Below are positions 51,847-60,723 of a stretch of 64,000 bases of DNA, one piece after another. The notes under the pieces were generated by a model. The model was given only the letters and a program-made list of their open reading frames with translations. It was not told where the DNA came from and did not search any database. How positions within the stretch are numbered: the stretch's first letter is position 1; every line of letters begins with the position of its first letter. The position numbers and the translations under genes were made by a program. The DNA is from an uncultured Prevotella sp. (GTDB lineage: Bacteria; Bacteroidota; Bacteroidia; Bacteroidales; Bacteroidaceae), in assembly GCA_900547005.1 (NCBI GenBank), contig URER01000005.1:1-64000 (forward strand), given 5' to 3'.

Positions 51847-51960
51847 TCGAGGAGTTCTGGACAGAATTTTGATACCCTCAAAGAAGAATTCCCAGAATGG
51901 AAATAGAATATTTTGGAAATAGAAAAAGGATTTTCTAAAGAGACAAAGTACACTCTTTAA

Positions 51961-52986
51961 TTAATGAAGGATGAAAAAGATGAGCTCTTTCATCAGATCG
52001 CCAACAGAAGTATTAGGATTATCCAAGCCCTTACTCTTGGCATCAATCTCTCTGATCTTAGCAATTATGTCCATTGTCTTGCGTGCTGAATAATTTTTCA
52101 TTCCCATGATATAGTCCTTTGTCCCCCACTTACTTCTCAACTCGAGAGCTTCTTGTATCCCATTTTCCACATTATTTTTTGGAACATAATGAACAATCAT
52201 CAAATTCTGAAAAAAGCCAAACAACAACGGCAAGAAAGCAAAAAGCGAACCCGCTTTGGGATTTTTGTCAAAATAATTGATAATCTGGTTAGCCTTAAAA
52301 ATATTCTTTTCGATGATGGCCGTTTTCAGTTCAAACGAATTAAATTCCTTACTCACCCCTATCTGCCGTTCCACCAAATCCGGAGTTACGCGTTTGTCGT
52401 TTTCCGGCATGGTTAGAAACAGTTTGTCAAGTTCCGATGTCAGTCTATGAAGGTCGGCACCTATGTGGTCCGAAATCATCTGCGCCGATTTCGGGTCGAT
52501 ACTTGCGTTACGCTGTTTGAGATAAGATTCAATGAAATGTGGCAGTTCGTAATCGCGCACTTTCGCACTTTCAAAAACCACTCCCACACTCTCCGCGAGC
52601 GAAACAACCTTCTTTCGCTTGTCTACAGTACCGTTTTTATGACACCAAACAAGCACCGTCGTTTTCATCGGATTTTTCAAATATTTCTCCAACGCATCCA
52701 ACGAACGAATGTTTTGCGCCTCCTTCACGATGACCACCTGATATTCCGCCATCATTGGATAGCGCCGTGCCATGTCGGCCACCTGTCCGGCATTCACATC
52801 CGACCCGAAGACAACAGTCTGATTGAAGTCGCGTTCTTCGGGCGAAAGCACATTTTCAGCGATATAATCGGCTATACAGTCGATATAATAGGCCTCCTCG
52901 CCCATCAAAATATAGACGGGCGCGAACTTCCTTGCTTTCAAATCGCGCATTATTTCTGCGAATGTCGGTCCACTTTTGGCTGCCAT
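51961..52986 (-). CDS. holA: DNA polymerase III subunit delta
   Basis: 341 residues from the ATG at 52986 (MAAKSGPTFAEIMRDLK); the longer frame upstream runs through a dispersed repeat. Clamp-loader delta features are APVYILMGEEAYYIDCIADYI (N-terminal P-loop-like region), a central VVIVKEAQNIRSLDALEKYLKNP and the helical C-terminus. It opens the sliding clamp on DNA. It is divergent from the PD-(D/E)XK gene. Confidence 0.92.
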   Translation of the reverse strand: MAAKSGPTFAEIMRDLKARKFAPVYILMGEEAYYIDCIADYIAENVLSPEERDFNQTVVFGSDVNAGQVADMARRYPMMAEYQVVIVKEAQNIRSLDALEKYLKNPMKTTVLVWCHKNGTVDKRKKVVSLAESVGVVFESAKVRDYELPHFIESYLKQRNASIDPKSAQMISDHIGADLHRLTSELDKLFLTMPENDKRVTPDLVERQIGVSKEFNSFELKTAIIEKNIFKANQIINYFDKNPKAGSLFAFLPLLFGFFQNLMIVHYVPKNNVENGIQEALELRSKWGTKDYIMGMKNYSARKTMDIIAKIREIDAKSKGLDNPNTSVGDLMKELIFFILH

Positions 52987-53010
52987 AAAGTAAATCAGAT
53001 AAATATTAAA

Positions 53011-53040
53011 GCCCCTCTCTAATCCCCCCAAGGGGGGAAG
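53011..53040. repeat. Dispersed G/C palindromic repeat (copy 3)
   Basis: GCCCCTCTCTAATCCCCCCA then AGGGGGGAAG, 25 bases upstream of holA. It would lie in its 5' leader. Confidence 0.9.
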
Positions 53041-53072
53041 AACATACTTGCAGAAAGAGGTATTAGGAGACA

Positions 53073-53180
53073 GAATACAGGAGTTCTGGAGCTCAGACAT
53101 TACCTAAAAGGCATTTTCATTACTCAAAACAGCATCCTGAATACAGGAGTTCAGGAACCCGGACATTGCCAAAGAGGCAT
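53073..53180. repeat. Duplication of a 42-bp segment, 66 bp apart
   Basis: GAATACAGGAGTTCTGGAGC and the following ~22 bases recur at 53139 with six changes. The period is 66 bp. A related GGAGACAG..CAGGAGTTC stretch occurs in inverse orientation at 11760-11795. Confidence 0.8.
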
Positions 53181-53274
53181 ACCGATAGCCTGAAAAAGTA
53201 TTCATACCCCCTTATATAATAAGGTATAAGACAATGATTGTGACAGATTGCCGCTCAAAGTCCCAACTTTTTAT

Positions 53275-53420
53275 TATCTTTGCATAAGATAGGCTGCACT
53301 CGGCAAATTGAGAATAAATTCTCTTTGCACTCGTTTGCGCTATCTTTGCATAAGATTAGCTGCACTCGGCAAATTGAGAATAAATTCTCTTTGCACTCGT
53401 TTGCGCTATCTTTTACATAG
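53275..53420 (+). repeat. Tandem 66-bp promoter-bearing module (2 copies plus a partial)
   Basis: Each copy starts with TATCTTTGCATAAG (a -7 box), contains the palindrome GAGAATAAATTCTC and ends CTCTTTGCACTCGTTTGCGC. The third copy begins at 53407 and breaks off. It lies in front of the PD-(D/E)XK gene. The same module in a diverged form stands before the 1299-residue gene at 54244. Confidence 0.95.
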
Positions 53421-53483
53421 AATTTGCTTAACTTATGCAAAGGTAATCGAAATAAAGAAGAAGACAAAACAAAAAAGAAAAAA

Positions 53484-53933
53484 ATGCAACAGTTGAACCT
53501 GCCACCATACGAAATAAAAATACGCGAGACCGACGGACGCCGCGCAATACTCGATATTCTCCGACGCAAATACGTAGCTCTCACTCCCGAAGAGTGGGTG
53601 CGCCAGCACTTCGTGCATTTTCTGATAGAGCAAAAAGGCTACCCCGCCACCCTGCTCGCCAACGAAGTGCAGCTCAATGTGGGCAACAAACTGCTGCGTG
53701 CCGACTCCGTTCTCTACGGCAGCGACCTTCACCCGCGTATGATTATAGAATATAAAGCTCCTACCGTAAGCATCACACAAAAGGTGTTCGACCAAATTTC
53801 AGTCTACAATATGCTTCTGAAAGTGGACTATCTCGTCGTGTCCAACGGCATAAACCATTACGTATGCAAGATGAATTACGAGAATCAAAAGTTTTTTTTT
53901 CTGAGAGAGATACCGGAATATAAGGATTTATAA
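53484..53933 (+). CDS. PD-(D/E)XK-like (HsdR N-terminal domain) protein
   Basis: 149 residues from the ATG at 53484; longer frames begin inside the repeats. It has the HSDR_N_2 look: WVRQHFVHFLIEQKGYPATLLANEVQLNVGNKLLRADSVLYG and MIIEYKAPTVSITQKVFDQISVYNMLL. The D..EYK triad (RADSV, IIEYKA) is that of PD-(D/E)XK nucleases. No HsdM or HsdS is nearby, so it is a lone nuclease-like protein; this small family often sits beside holA in Bacteroidetes. Cleavage activity is unproven. Confidence 0.82.
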   Translation: MQQLNLPPYEIKIRETDGRRAILDILRRKYVALTPEEWVRQHFVHFLIEQKGYPATLLANEVQLNVGNKLLRADSVLYGSDLHPRMIIEYKAPTVSITQKVFDQISVYNMLLKVDYLVVSNGINHYVCKMNYENQKFFFLREIPEYKDL

Positions 53934-54024
53934 GAGAAGGCGGCTCCCACAAATCAGTCAAATTCACATCATAGTAAAACAAAGGAAGATGTGAAATTAA
54001 ACCTGTCAAAGTCATTACGGTGCA

Positions 54025-54155
54025 GTACTAAGCCTAAATTACTCGAGTACTAAAGCCAAAATACTCGAGTAATCGGACCTAAAATACTCGAGTACTAAAG
54101 CCCGATTACTCCAGTACTTGTGCCGAATTACTCAAGTATCAAGCCACGGTACTAA
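54025..54155. repeat. 22-bp tandem repeat array with CTCGAG cores
   Basis: Five copies of GTACTAAAGCCAAAATACTC plus GA (22-23 bp) and a partial one, in the gap between the PD-(D/E)XK and the fusion genes. The junctions form the palindrome TACTCGAGTA. Confidence 0.9.
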
Positions 54156-54243
54156 GTCAAGGGCATATTTTCAATCTTCATTCTTCATAGCCCTATGATA
54201 TTGGATTATTCAATATAGCTTCCGTTTATTAATAAAAGTTTTG

Positions 54244-54389
54244 TATCTTTGCATAAGTTAAGCTGCATTCGACAAATTGAGAATAAATTCTCTTTGTACT
54301 CATTTGCATTAACTTTGCATAAGTTAAGCTGCATTCGACAAATTGAGAATAAATTCTCTTTGTACTCATTTGCATTAACTTTGCATAAA
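54244..54389 (+). repeat. Tandem 66-bp promoter-bearing module, second locus
   Basis: Two full copies (54244, 54310) and the start of a third (54376) of TA(T/A)CTTTGCATAAG..., with the same GAGAATAAATTCTC palindrome as at 53275 but several differences. Each copy has a TAnnTTTG box. The third box is 32 bases before the ATG at 54415. Confidence 0.95.
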
Positions 54390-54414
54390 TCAAATATACG
54401 AAAAACAATAGAAA

Positions 54415-57400
54415 ATGAAAAGAATCGACTGTTTCCTGCCCTGCGAGGACATTAATGTTACCGAACCGGTATTGGCACAACTGAGGCAGAGCAAGATAGT
54501 ACAACATATAAATCTTATCGTGTCGGAGGAGTTCGCGAAGAGCAACAGCGTACCAGAAAACTGTACTTTCGTGGTAGCAGACGGACTGACTTCATCAAGC
54601 ACCATACAGAGTATCTCGGCAAACGCCACGGCCGACTATGTGCTTTGGTACATGAAAAGCACACCGGTAACGCTCGGTATGTATGCCATTGAACGTTTTG
54701 TGGAAGTGGCAAAAGACACCGATGCCGCACTACTGTATAGCGATCACTACTCCATCGAGAACGCAAAGGTAGTAAAGCACCCGGTAATCGACTATCAGGA
54801 GGGCAGCATTCGCGATGATTTCGATTTCGGTTCGATTGTCGTAATCAACAGCAAGGCGCTGCACGAATACGCTGCGCTGGCCCGAGGCAAGAATTTCCAC
54901 TATGCCGGATGGTATGACCTGCGCTTAGCTTTGAGCCGCACGGGACGCGTGATGCACCTCGATGAATATCTGTACACGGAGGAGGAGCTCGACCTGCGCG
55001 CCAGCGGTGAGAAGCAATTCGATTACGTGAATCCTCGCAACCGCGATGTGCAAATCGAGATGGAACGTGCCGCGACGGCGCATCTTGAGGCCGTAGGCGC
55101 ACTGATAGACACTTCGGAATACGTCGCTCCCGACTTCTGCGAACAGGAGTTCGACGTGGAGGCGTCGGTGGTGATACCGGTATTCAACCGAGAGAAAACC
55201 ATCCGCGATGCCGTGGAGTCGGCTTTGAGCCAGAAAACAAACTTCCCCTTCAATGTGATTGTGGTGGACAACCACTCCACCGACCGCACAACGGAAATAT
55301 TGGAAGAAATGGGAAGCCCCCTCCGACTCCCCCAAGGGGGAGAGCTCCAACAGAATGGAAAGGGAGCTGATAGCAATTTTAGACGGACTGGTCTTCTCCC
55401 CTTAGGGGGATTAGAGGAGAGCCATTCTTCTCCATCCCTCATCCACATCATCCCCGAACGCCACGACTTAGGCATCGGCGGATGCTGGAACCGGGCCGTG
55501 AACGACGAACGATGCGGACGTTTCGCCGTGCAACTCGACAGCGATGACCTCTATTCTTCGCCCGACACATTGCAAAAAATCGTGGATGCGTTCCACAATC
55601 AAAAGGCCGCAATGATAATCGGCTCGTACCGGATGTGCGACTTCGACCTTAACACACTGCCTCCCGGCCTCATCGACCACCGTGAGTGGACCGACGAGAA
55701 CGGATGTAACAACGCGCTGCGCATAAACGGACTGGGTGCGCCGAGGGCTTTCTTCACGCCTTTAGCACGGCAGATAAAATTTCCGAACACAAGTTATGGT
55801 GAGGACTACGCAATGGGACTGGCTTTCAGCCGCCGCTATCGCATCGGCCGGATTTATGACGAACTGTATCTGTGCCGCCGATGGGGAGGCAACAGCGATG
55901 CCGCACTGAGCATAGAACGGGTGAACGCGAACAACCTGTATAAAGACCGCCTGCGCACCATAGAGCTACGGGCGCGCCAACAATTGGCCGAGGGCAAACT
56001 CGATTCATCGGTGGACAACACGCTCGGACGCTTCTTCCTGCGTCAGATGGACCTATGGGAAGATGCCGCAAGGCGCTTTCTCGACCTGCAGAATGTGAGT
56101 ACGCGAACCGTTGGCGACGATGCTTTTTGGACGTTACAGTTTAATCCCGCACGCATCGTAAGCACCGGAGCGAAAATCGACAATAAGACCATTGCGAAAC
56201 GCCCGTGCTTCCTCTGTGCAGCAAACAGGCCCGAAGAGCAGATAACAAAGCCGCTTGATGGCGGATTCGAGCTACTGGTAAACCCATTCCCCATTCTTCC
56301 CGTGCATTTCACGATACCTTCCGTGAACCACTGTGCGCAACAGATCGCGGGCAACTACGGCGAGATTGGCCGTCTGCTGACCGACTATCCGGCAATGACC
56401 GTGTTCTATAACGGCCCGAAATGTGGCGCGAGTGCTCCCGACCACCTGCATTTTCAGGGCGGAAAGGGCGATATTCTGCCGCTAAGACAGATGTGGCAAC
56501 GGCTCTGCCGCAACCTCGAAGCCGTGGTAACACAGGGCGACAACGAAGGAATTTACCTGATACGCGACTATCCTTGTGCCGCATTTTTAATAAGGAGCAA
56601 TAGTGTGCAGAGTGGCGAGGAGCTGTTCAATACGCTTTACGACGCGCTCCCGATGCAGCCGGACGACACAGAGCCGATGATGAACATCGTGGCTTGGCGT
56701 GAGGAGGAGAGCTATCTGTCGGTAGTGTTCCCACGCCGCCGACATCGTCCGCTTTGCTATTTCGAGGAGGGCGAGGCTCAGATGCTCATCAGTCCGGGGT
56801 CGCTCGATATGGCAGGACTCGTAATCACCCCCCGAAAGGAGGACTACGAGCGCATGACCGAGGCCGACCTGCGCACGATTTTCGATGAAGTGTCACTGAC
56901 AAAAGAGCAGACTCAGAACGCTATTAGCAAGATGCGTGAGCTGTCAAACCTTGCCGTAGCTGCCCGGGCGGCTAAAAGCATGGACAAGGAGCCCAACGTA
57001 ATGGTAGGCATCGTGAGCGGCAAAGCAATAAAATTCCGTCTGAACAAGCCGTATTTGGCAAAGGGCGAGAAGATAGAAGGCGAACAGTTGGTGGAGTTTT
57101 CTGAAGGAGGCATTCTCTGGAACGGCGCACAATACCGCGAACTGACATTCGCTCCGCTGACGCGCGACGCCTCGTTCTCCATCGATGACGTTACAATAGG
57201 AATCAATTTCCATTGGGAGCGCAAGGAGACACAGACCTTCCTCGGCACGCTTCGGGTAGTTGTGGAATCCGACGAGATATATGCCATCAACGAACTGCCT
57301 GTGGAAAGCTATCTGACAAGTGTCATTTCGAGCGAGATGAGTGCCTCGGCGTCGCTGGAACTACTAAAGGCCCACGCTGTGATTTCACGCAGTTGGCTAT

Positions 57401-58314
57401 TTGCACAGATGGAGAAAAGACGCAAGAACGCCGACGGCGAGACGGGATTTTTCTCGTTTGTGAAAAAAGAAGACGAGCTAATAAGATGGTACGACCGCGA
57501 CGACCACACCATATTCGATGTGTGCGCCGACGACCATTGCCAACGGTATCAGGGCATAACGCGCGCTACCAACAAGAACGTTGAGCTGGCGGTGAAGGAC
57601 ACAAGAGGCCAGATATTGATGTCGGGCGATGAGGTTTGCGACGCACGCTTCGGCAAATGCTGCGGCGGAGAGACCGAAGAGTTCCAGTATTGCTGGGAAA
57701 ACACGCCTAAGAGTTATCTTTCGGCTGTGAGAGACGGCGAGGAGCAGGTACCAGAAACGGGCTTCCCACAGCTCGATCTCACTGACGAAACGCAGGCAGA
57801 GAGCTGGATTCGCAGTTGTCCCGAGTCGTTCTGCAATACCCACGACAAGAAGATACTGTCGCAGGTGCTGAACGATTATGACCAGGAAACAACCGACTTC
57901 TACCGCTGGAAGGTGGAGTACACACAGACGGAACTGTCGGAACTCATCGCGGCCAACCTGAAAGCGGACTTGGGAGCGATTGTTAATCTCGTGCCGTTGG
58001 AGCGTGGCAAGAGCGGCAGAATATCCCGACTGCAAATCGTCGGTACGGAAAAGTCGTTCATCATCGGCAAGGAACTGGAGATAAGACGCATACTGAGCAA
58101 GAGCCATCTCTACAGCTCGGCATTCGTAACCGACCGCTTCGACATCGACGCCGAGGGCGTTCCGCAGCGTTTCGTACTCACCGGCGCAGGCTGGGGACAC
58201 GGCGTGGGTCTCTGTCAGATAGGTGCCGCCATGATGAGCGAGCGTGGATATAAATACGACAACATCCTGCGTCACTACTATCAGGGTGCGGATATAAAGA
58301 CAATATATAAATAA
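54415..58314 (+). CDS. Triple fusion: glycosyltransferase 2 - DUF4922/HIT-like - SpoIID/LytB domain
   Basis: 1299 residues, no signal peptide or membrane helix. An N-terminal GT-A-like region (~1-240) is followed by a GT2 domain (ASVVIPVFNREKTIRDAVESAL ~250; AVQLDSDDLYSS ~372), a DUF4922/HIT-type nucleotidyltransferase-like domain (RPCFLCAANRPEEQ ~595, PVHFTIPSVNHCAQQI, DHLHFQGG ~675) and a C-terminal SpoIID/LytB domain (LPVESYLTSVISSEMS ~960; GWGHGVGLCQIGAAMM ~1258). SpoIID-type domains bind or cleave denuded peptidoglycan glycan; HIT/GalT-like domains move nucleotides. The next gene is an AmpG-like transporter, so a role in peptidoglycan-sugar salvage or remodelling is likely (inference). 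An inverted G/C repeat adds ~37 residues in GT2 (55314-55433). Confidence 0.85.
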   Translation: MKRIDCFLPCEDINVTEPVLAQLRQSKIVQHINLIVSEEFAKSNSVPENCTFVVADGLTSSSTIQSISANATADYVLWYMKSTPVTLGMYAIERFVEVAKDTDAALLYSDHYSIENAKVVKHPVIDYQEGSIRDDFDFGSIVVINSKALHEYAALARGKNFHYAGWYDLRLALSRTGRVMHLDEYLYTEEELDLRASGEKQFDYVNPRNRDVQIEMERAATAHLEAVGALIDTSEYVAPDFCEQEFDVEASVVIPVFNREKTIRDAVESALSQKTNFPFNVIVVDNHSTDRTTEILEEMGSPLRLPQGGELQQNGKGADSNFRRTGLLPLGGLEESHSSPSLIHIIPERHDLGIGGCWNRAVNDERCGRFAVQLDSDDLYSSPDTLQKIVDAFHNQKAAMIIGSYRMCDFDLNTLPPGLIDHREWTDENGCNNALRINGLGAPRAFFTPLARQIKFPNTSYGEDYAMGLAFSRRYRIGRIYDELYLCRRWGGNSDAALSIERVNANNLYKDRLRTIELRARQQLAEGKLDSSVDNTLGRFFLRQMDLWEDAARRFLDLQNVSTRTVGDDAFWTLQFNPARIVSTGAKIDNKTIAKRPCFLCAANRPEEQITKPLDGGFELLVNPFPILPVHFTIPSVNHCAQQIAGNYGEIGRLLTDYPAMTVFYNGPKCGASAPDHLHFQGGKGDILPLRQMWQRLCRNLEAVVTQGDNEGIYLIRDYPCAAFLIRSNSVQSGEELFNTLYDALPMQPDDTEPMMNIVAWREEESYLSVVFPRRRHRPLCYFEEGEAQMLISPGSLDMAGLVITPRKEDYERMTEADLRTIFDEVSLTKEQTQNAISKMRELSNLAVAARAAKSMDKEPNVMVGIVSGKAIKFRLNKPYLAKGEKIEGEQLVEFSEGGILWNGAQYRELTFAPLTRDASFSIDDVTIGINFHWERKETQTFLGTLRVVVESDEIYAINELPVESYLTSVISSEMSASASLELLKAHAVISRSWLFAQMEKRRKNADGETGFFSFVKKEDELIRWYDRDDHTIFDVCADDHCQRYQGITRATNKNVELAVKDTRGQILMSGDEVCDARFGKCCGGETEEFQYCWENTPKSYLSAVRDGEEQVPETGFPQLDLTDETQAESWIRSCPESFCNTHDKKILSQVLNDYDQETTDFYRWKVEYTQTELSELIAANLKADLGAIVNLVPLERGKSGRISRLQIVGTEKSFIIGKELEIRRILSKSHLYSSAFVTDRFDIDAEGVPQRFVLTGAGWGHGVGLCQIGAAMMSERGYKYDNILRHYYQGADIKTIYK
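55316..55423. repeat. Inverted pair of G/C palindromic repeats inside the fusion gene
   Basis: Copies at 55316-55344 (CCCCCTCCGACTCCCCCAAG...) and 55393-55423 (CTTCTCCCCTTAGGGGGATT...) in opposite orientation, ~48 bp apart. Together they form an in-frame insertion between the GT2 helix TEILEEM and IIPERHDLGIGGCWN, where relatives continue directly. Confidence 0.9.
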
Positions 58315-58512
58315 GGTTGTAGTAAGGTTGCGAGGTCGCTGACGCTCTCTGGTCATTAGGTTATCAGGCGATATATTAGCATTTATATATATAAGTAATA
58401 TTACATAATATATTAAGCTAATATTACCTCATGACCTGACAACGAAGAAGACTCAAAACGACCTCAAAACCTCATAACTCCATAACCTCAAATCCTCAAA
58501 ACCTCAAGAAGT
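58315..58512. other. Low-complexity intergenic region
   Basis: Contains an AT-rich TATATA run and repeated AACCTCA/AAAACCTCA units at 58455-58508. There is no terminator and no gene, so read-through into the AmpG-like gene is possible. Confidence 0.6.
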
Positions 58513-59799
58513 ATGAAACAAAAGAATCCGTGGAGCTGGGTCCCCACCCTGTATTTTGCCGAAGGTTTGCCATACGTGGCAGTAATGACAATATCGCTTA
58601 TCCTGTATAAGCAACTCGGGCTGAGCAATACCGAGATAACCTTCTACACCTCATGGCTTTATCTGCCGTGGGTAATAAAGCCGCTGTGGAGCCCGTTCAT
58701 AGACATCATACGCACCAAACGGTGGTGGATTATCAGCATGGAACTGCTTATCGGCGCAGCGTTCGGCGGTGTCGCGTTCACCATTCCCACAGCGTTCTGG
58801 TTGCAAGGCACACTGTTCTTCTTCTGGGTGATGGCGTTTGCCAGTGCAACGCATGACATAGCGGCCGACGGCTTCTATATGCTTGGCCTCGACGAACATA
58901 GCCAAGCGTGGTTCGTAGGCATCCGTTCTACGTTCTACCGGCTCGCGACCATCTTCGGACAAGGCGTTCTCGTGATGATAGCCGGCAACCTACAAGTGAT
59001 ATTCCGCAACAGCATTCCGTTTTCGTGGAGCCTTATGTTCTACGGCGTAACAGGGCTTTTCATCGCTTTTTGGCTGTGGCATCACTACGTTCTGCCGCAT
59101 CCGGAAGACGAAATCAAGGACGAAGACAAGGCTGAGGATACCGCTTCGCCACTCGACGGACTTGCAGATGTCATCAAGACATTCTTCCAAAAGCCGCAGG
59201 TCTGGGTGGGAATATGCTTCATGCTCTTCTACCGTATGCCCGAAGGACTGCTCGCTAAGGTCTCGGCACTGTTCCTTATCGACGCCGGACACAATGGCGG
59301 TCTCGGTCTTTCGCCGCAAGAATACGGTCTTGTGCAGGGTACTGTGGGCGTGATTGGCCTCACACTGGGCGGCATTCTCGGCGGCATCTGCGCCGGCCGC
59401 GACGGTCTCAAGCGCTGGCTATGGCCTATGGTATGCGCCATTACCCTACCCGACATCGTGTATGTCTACCTCAGTTACGCCCTGCCTTCAAGCCTTCTGA
59501 TTATCAATATCTGCGTCTTCATTGAGCAATTCGGCTACGGCTTCGGTTTCACCGCCTATATGCTATACCTTATTTATTATAGTCAGGGCGAGTATAAGAC
59601 CAGCCATTACGCTCTCTGCACAGCTTTCATGGCTCTATCGATGATGATTCCCGGCCTGTTTGCGGGTGCGTTGCAGGAGTCGGTGGGCTATCGCGCATTC
59701 TTCATCATCGTCATGGCGTGCTGCGCGGTTACATTCCTCGTTACAGCATTCCTGAAGATTAATCCGGCATTTGGAAAGAAAAAAGGAGTTGAGGAGTAA
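58513..59799 (+). CDS. ampG: AmpG-like MFS muropeptide transporter
   Basis: 428 residues with twelve membrane helices and AmpG landmarks: N-terminal NPWSWVPTLYFAEGLPYVAVMTISLILYKQLGLSNTEITFYTSWLYLPWVIKPLWSPFID and FASATHDIAADGFYM (~112). AmpG imports anhydromuropeptides from the periplasm for cell-wall recycling. It follows the GT2-HIT-SpoIID gene by 198 bases without a terminator. Its substrate range in Bacteroidetes is not established. Confidence 0.85.
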   Translation: MKQKNPWSWVPTLYFAEGLPYVAVMTISLILYKQLGLSNTEITFYTSWLYLPWVIKPLWSPFIDIIRTKRWWIISMELLIGAAFGGVAFTIPTAFWLQGTLFFFWVMAFASATHDIAADGFYMLGLDEHSQAWFVGIRSTFYRLATIFGQGVLVMIAGNLQVIFRNSIPFSWSLMFYGVTGLFIAFWLWHHYVLPHPEDEIKDEDKAEDTASPLDGLADVIKTFFQKPQVWVGICFMLFYRMPEGLLAKVSALFLIDAGHNGGLGLSPQEYGLVQGTVGVIGLTLGGILGGICAGRDGLKRWLWPMVCAITLPDIVYVYLSYALPSSLLIINICVFIEQFGYGFGFTAYMLYLIYYSQGEYKTSHYALCTAFMALSMMIPGLFAGALQESVGYRAFFIIVMACCAVTFLVTAFLKINPAFGKKKGVEE

Positions 59800-59846
59800 G
59801 GAGAAAAAGATGTAAGGAGTAAGTATATTGGAAACCGGATAAAGAA

Positions 59847-59881
59847 AAAGGAGCATTGCCGCCTGTGGTAATGCTCCTTTA
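59847..59881. terminator. Terminator between ampG and the DKNYY-like gene
   Basis: AAAGGAGCATTGCC pairs with G.TAATGCTCCTTT over 7 bases; the two flanking genes converge. Confidence 0.8.
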
Positions 59882-59891
59882 TTTTGATATT

Positions 59892-60335
59892 CTATCTCAC
59901 CCGCTTGCCTCTATAATACGTGTTGAAGTTGTCCTTTGCGTAGCCGTCCTTCATCACCCGAAAACTGTTTACCGATGCTCCGCGCATTACATCTCCGCGG
60001 TAATAGACATTGAAATTATCCCTTGCATAACCGTTTTTCAATACTCTGAAACTGTTGACCGACGCTTTTTCCAGTCTCTTCCCACGATAGTAAACGCGGA
60101 AATTATCCTTTGCATAACCGCCACCGAGGTCGCGGAAGCTGCTTGCACTTGCCCCACGCAACAGCCTTCCGTTGTAAAATACCTCGCCACGGCTTTTCAC
60201 ATAAGAGCAGTTCCGGCCTTTATGCCCGTATCTGTATTCGCAACTCTGATTATTATAATGTCCCCTGTGATGTTGTGCCATGACCGGCATCGCGAGCAAT
60301 GCGCTCATCATCGTAATCATTAATACCTTTTTCAT
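59892..60335 (-). CDS. Secreted DKNYY-like repeat protein
   Basis: 147 residues from the ATG at 60335 (MKKVLMITMMSALLAMPVMA is the signal peptide). The mature part has three ~28-residue repeats of GYAKDNFNVYYRGKxxxGASVNSFRVL, a form of the DKNYY repeat (a short beta-hairpin module). The function of this family is unknown. It is basic and rich in Tyr, Arg and Asn, which suggests a surface or glycan-facing role. Confidence 0.85.
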   Translation of the reverse strand: MKKVLMITMMSALLAMPVMAQHHRGHYNNQSCEYRYGHKGRNCSYVKSRGEVFYNGRLLRGASASSFRDLGGGYAKDNFRVYYRGKRLEKASVNSFRVLKNGYARDNFNVYYRGDVMRGASVNSFRVMKDGYAKDNFNTYYRGKRVR

Positions 60336-60493
60336 AACTCTTACTTTAAAATTAATACTCTCCTTTTCTGTTTGCAAAATAACACAAAAAGCACGAGACG
60401 GCAAACACCGAAAGCCCCAAATGTGAGTATGGAAAACCCTATCCTATATGGGGAAATGCCCCTTTGGAGATGTTATCCGTACAATATTGATTT

Positions 60494-60593
60494 AGTACAT
60501 AGGCCTTGTACAAGTTGTACAAAGGCTTTGTAGCGTCAGTACAAAGGCCTTGTAGGAACAATACAAGAGCATTGTAGCATCCTGTACCAAGCG
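60494..60593. repeat. 22-bp tandem repeat array with a palindromic core
   Basis: Four copies of AGTACAAAGGCCTTGTAGGA plus AC (22 bp) and a partial one. The core TACAAGGCCTTGTA is self-complementary, so each unit can form a small hairpin. It lies between the DKNYY-like gene and rlmN, ~50 bp before the rlmN -7 box. Confidence 0.9.
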
Positions 60594-60645
60594 CAAACAT
60601 GAAAACTTTACAGCCCCAATGAAGTCCAATATCATATTTTTATCG

Positions 60646-60653
60646 TACCTTTG
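60646..60653 (+). promoter_or_regulatory. -7 box for the rlmN unit
   Basis: TACCTTTG 70 bases upstream of the rlmN ATG. Confidence 0.6.
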
Positions 60654-60723
60654 CATACAGATATATATAATAATGTATATGATATGCCGCACGTAGGCTG
60701 TAAAGAACAAACATCAAAAGGTT

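Noticed and set aside
51768..51953. 61-residue frame on the minus strand
   Set aside because: It lies in the 22-bp array and A/T-rich DNA, has no homologue-like features and no promoter.
53484..53933. Restriction-modification system
   Set aside because: Only an HsdR N-terminal-like protein is present; there is no methylase or specificity subunit nearby.
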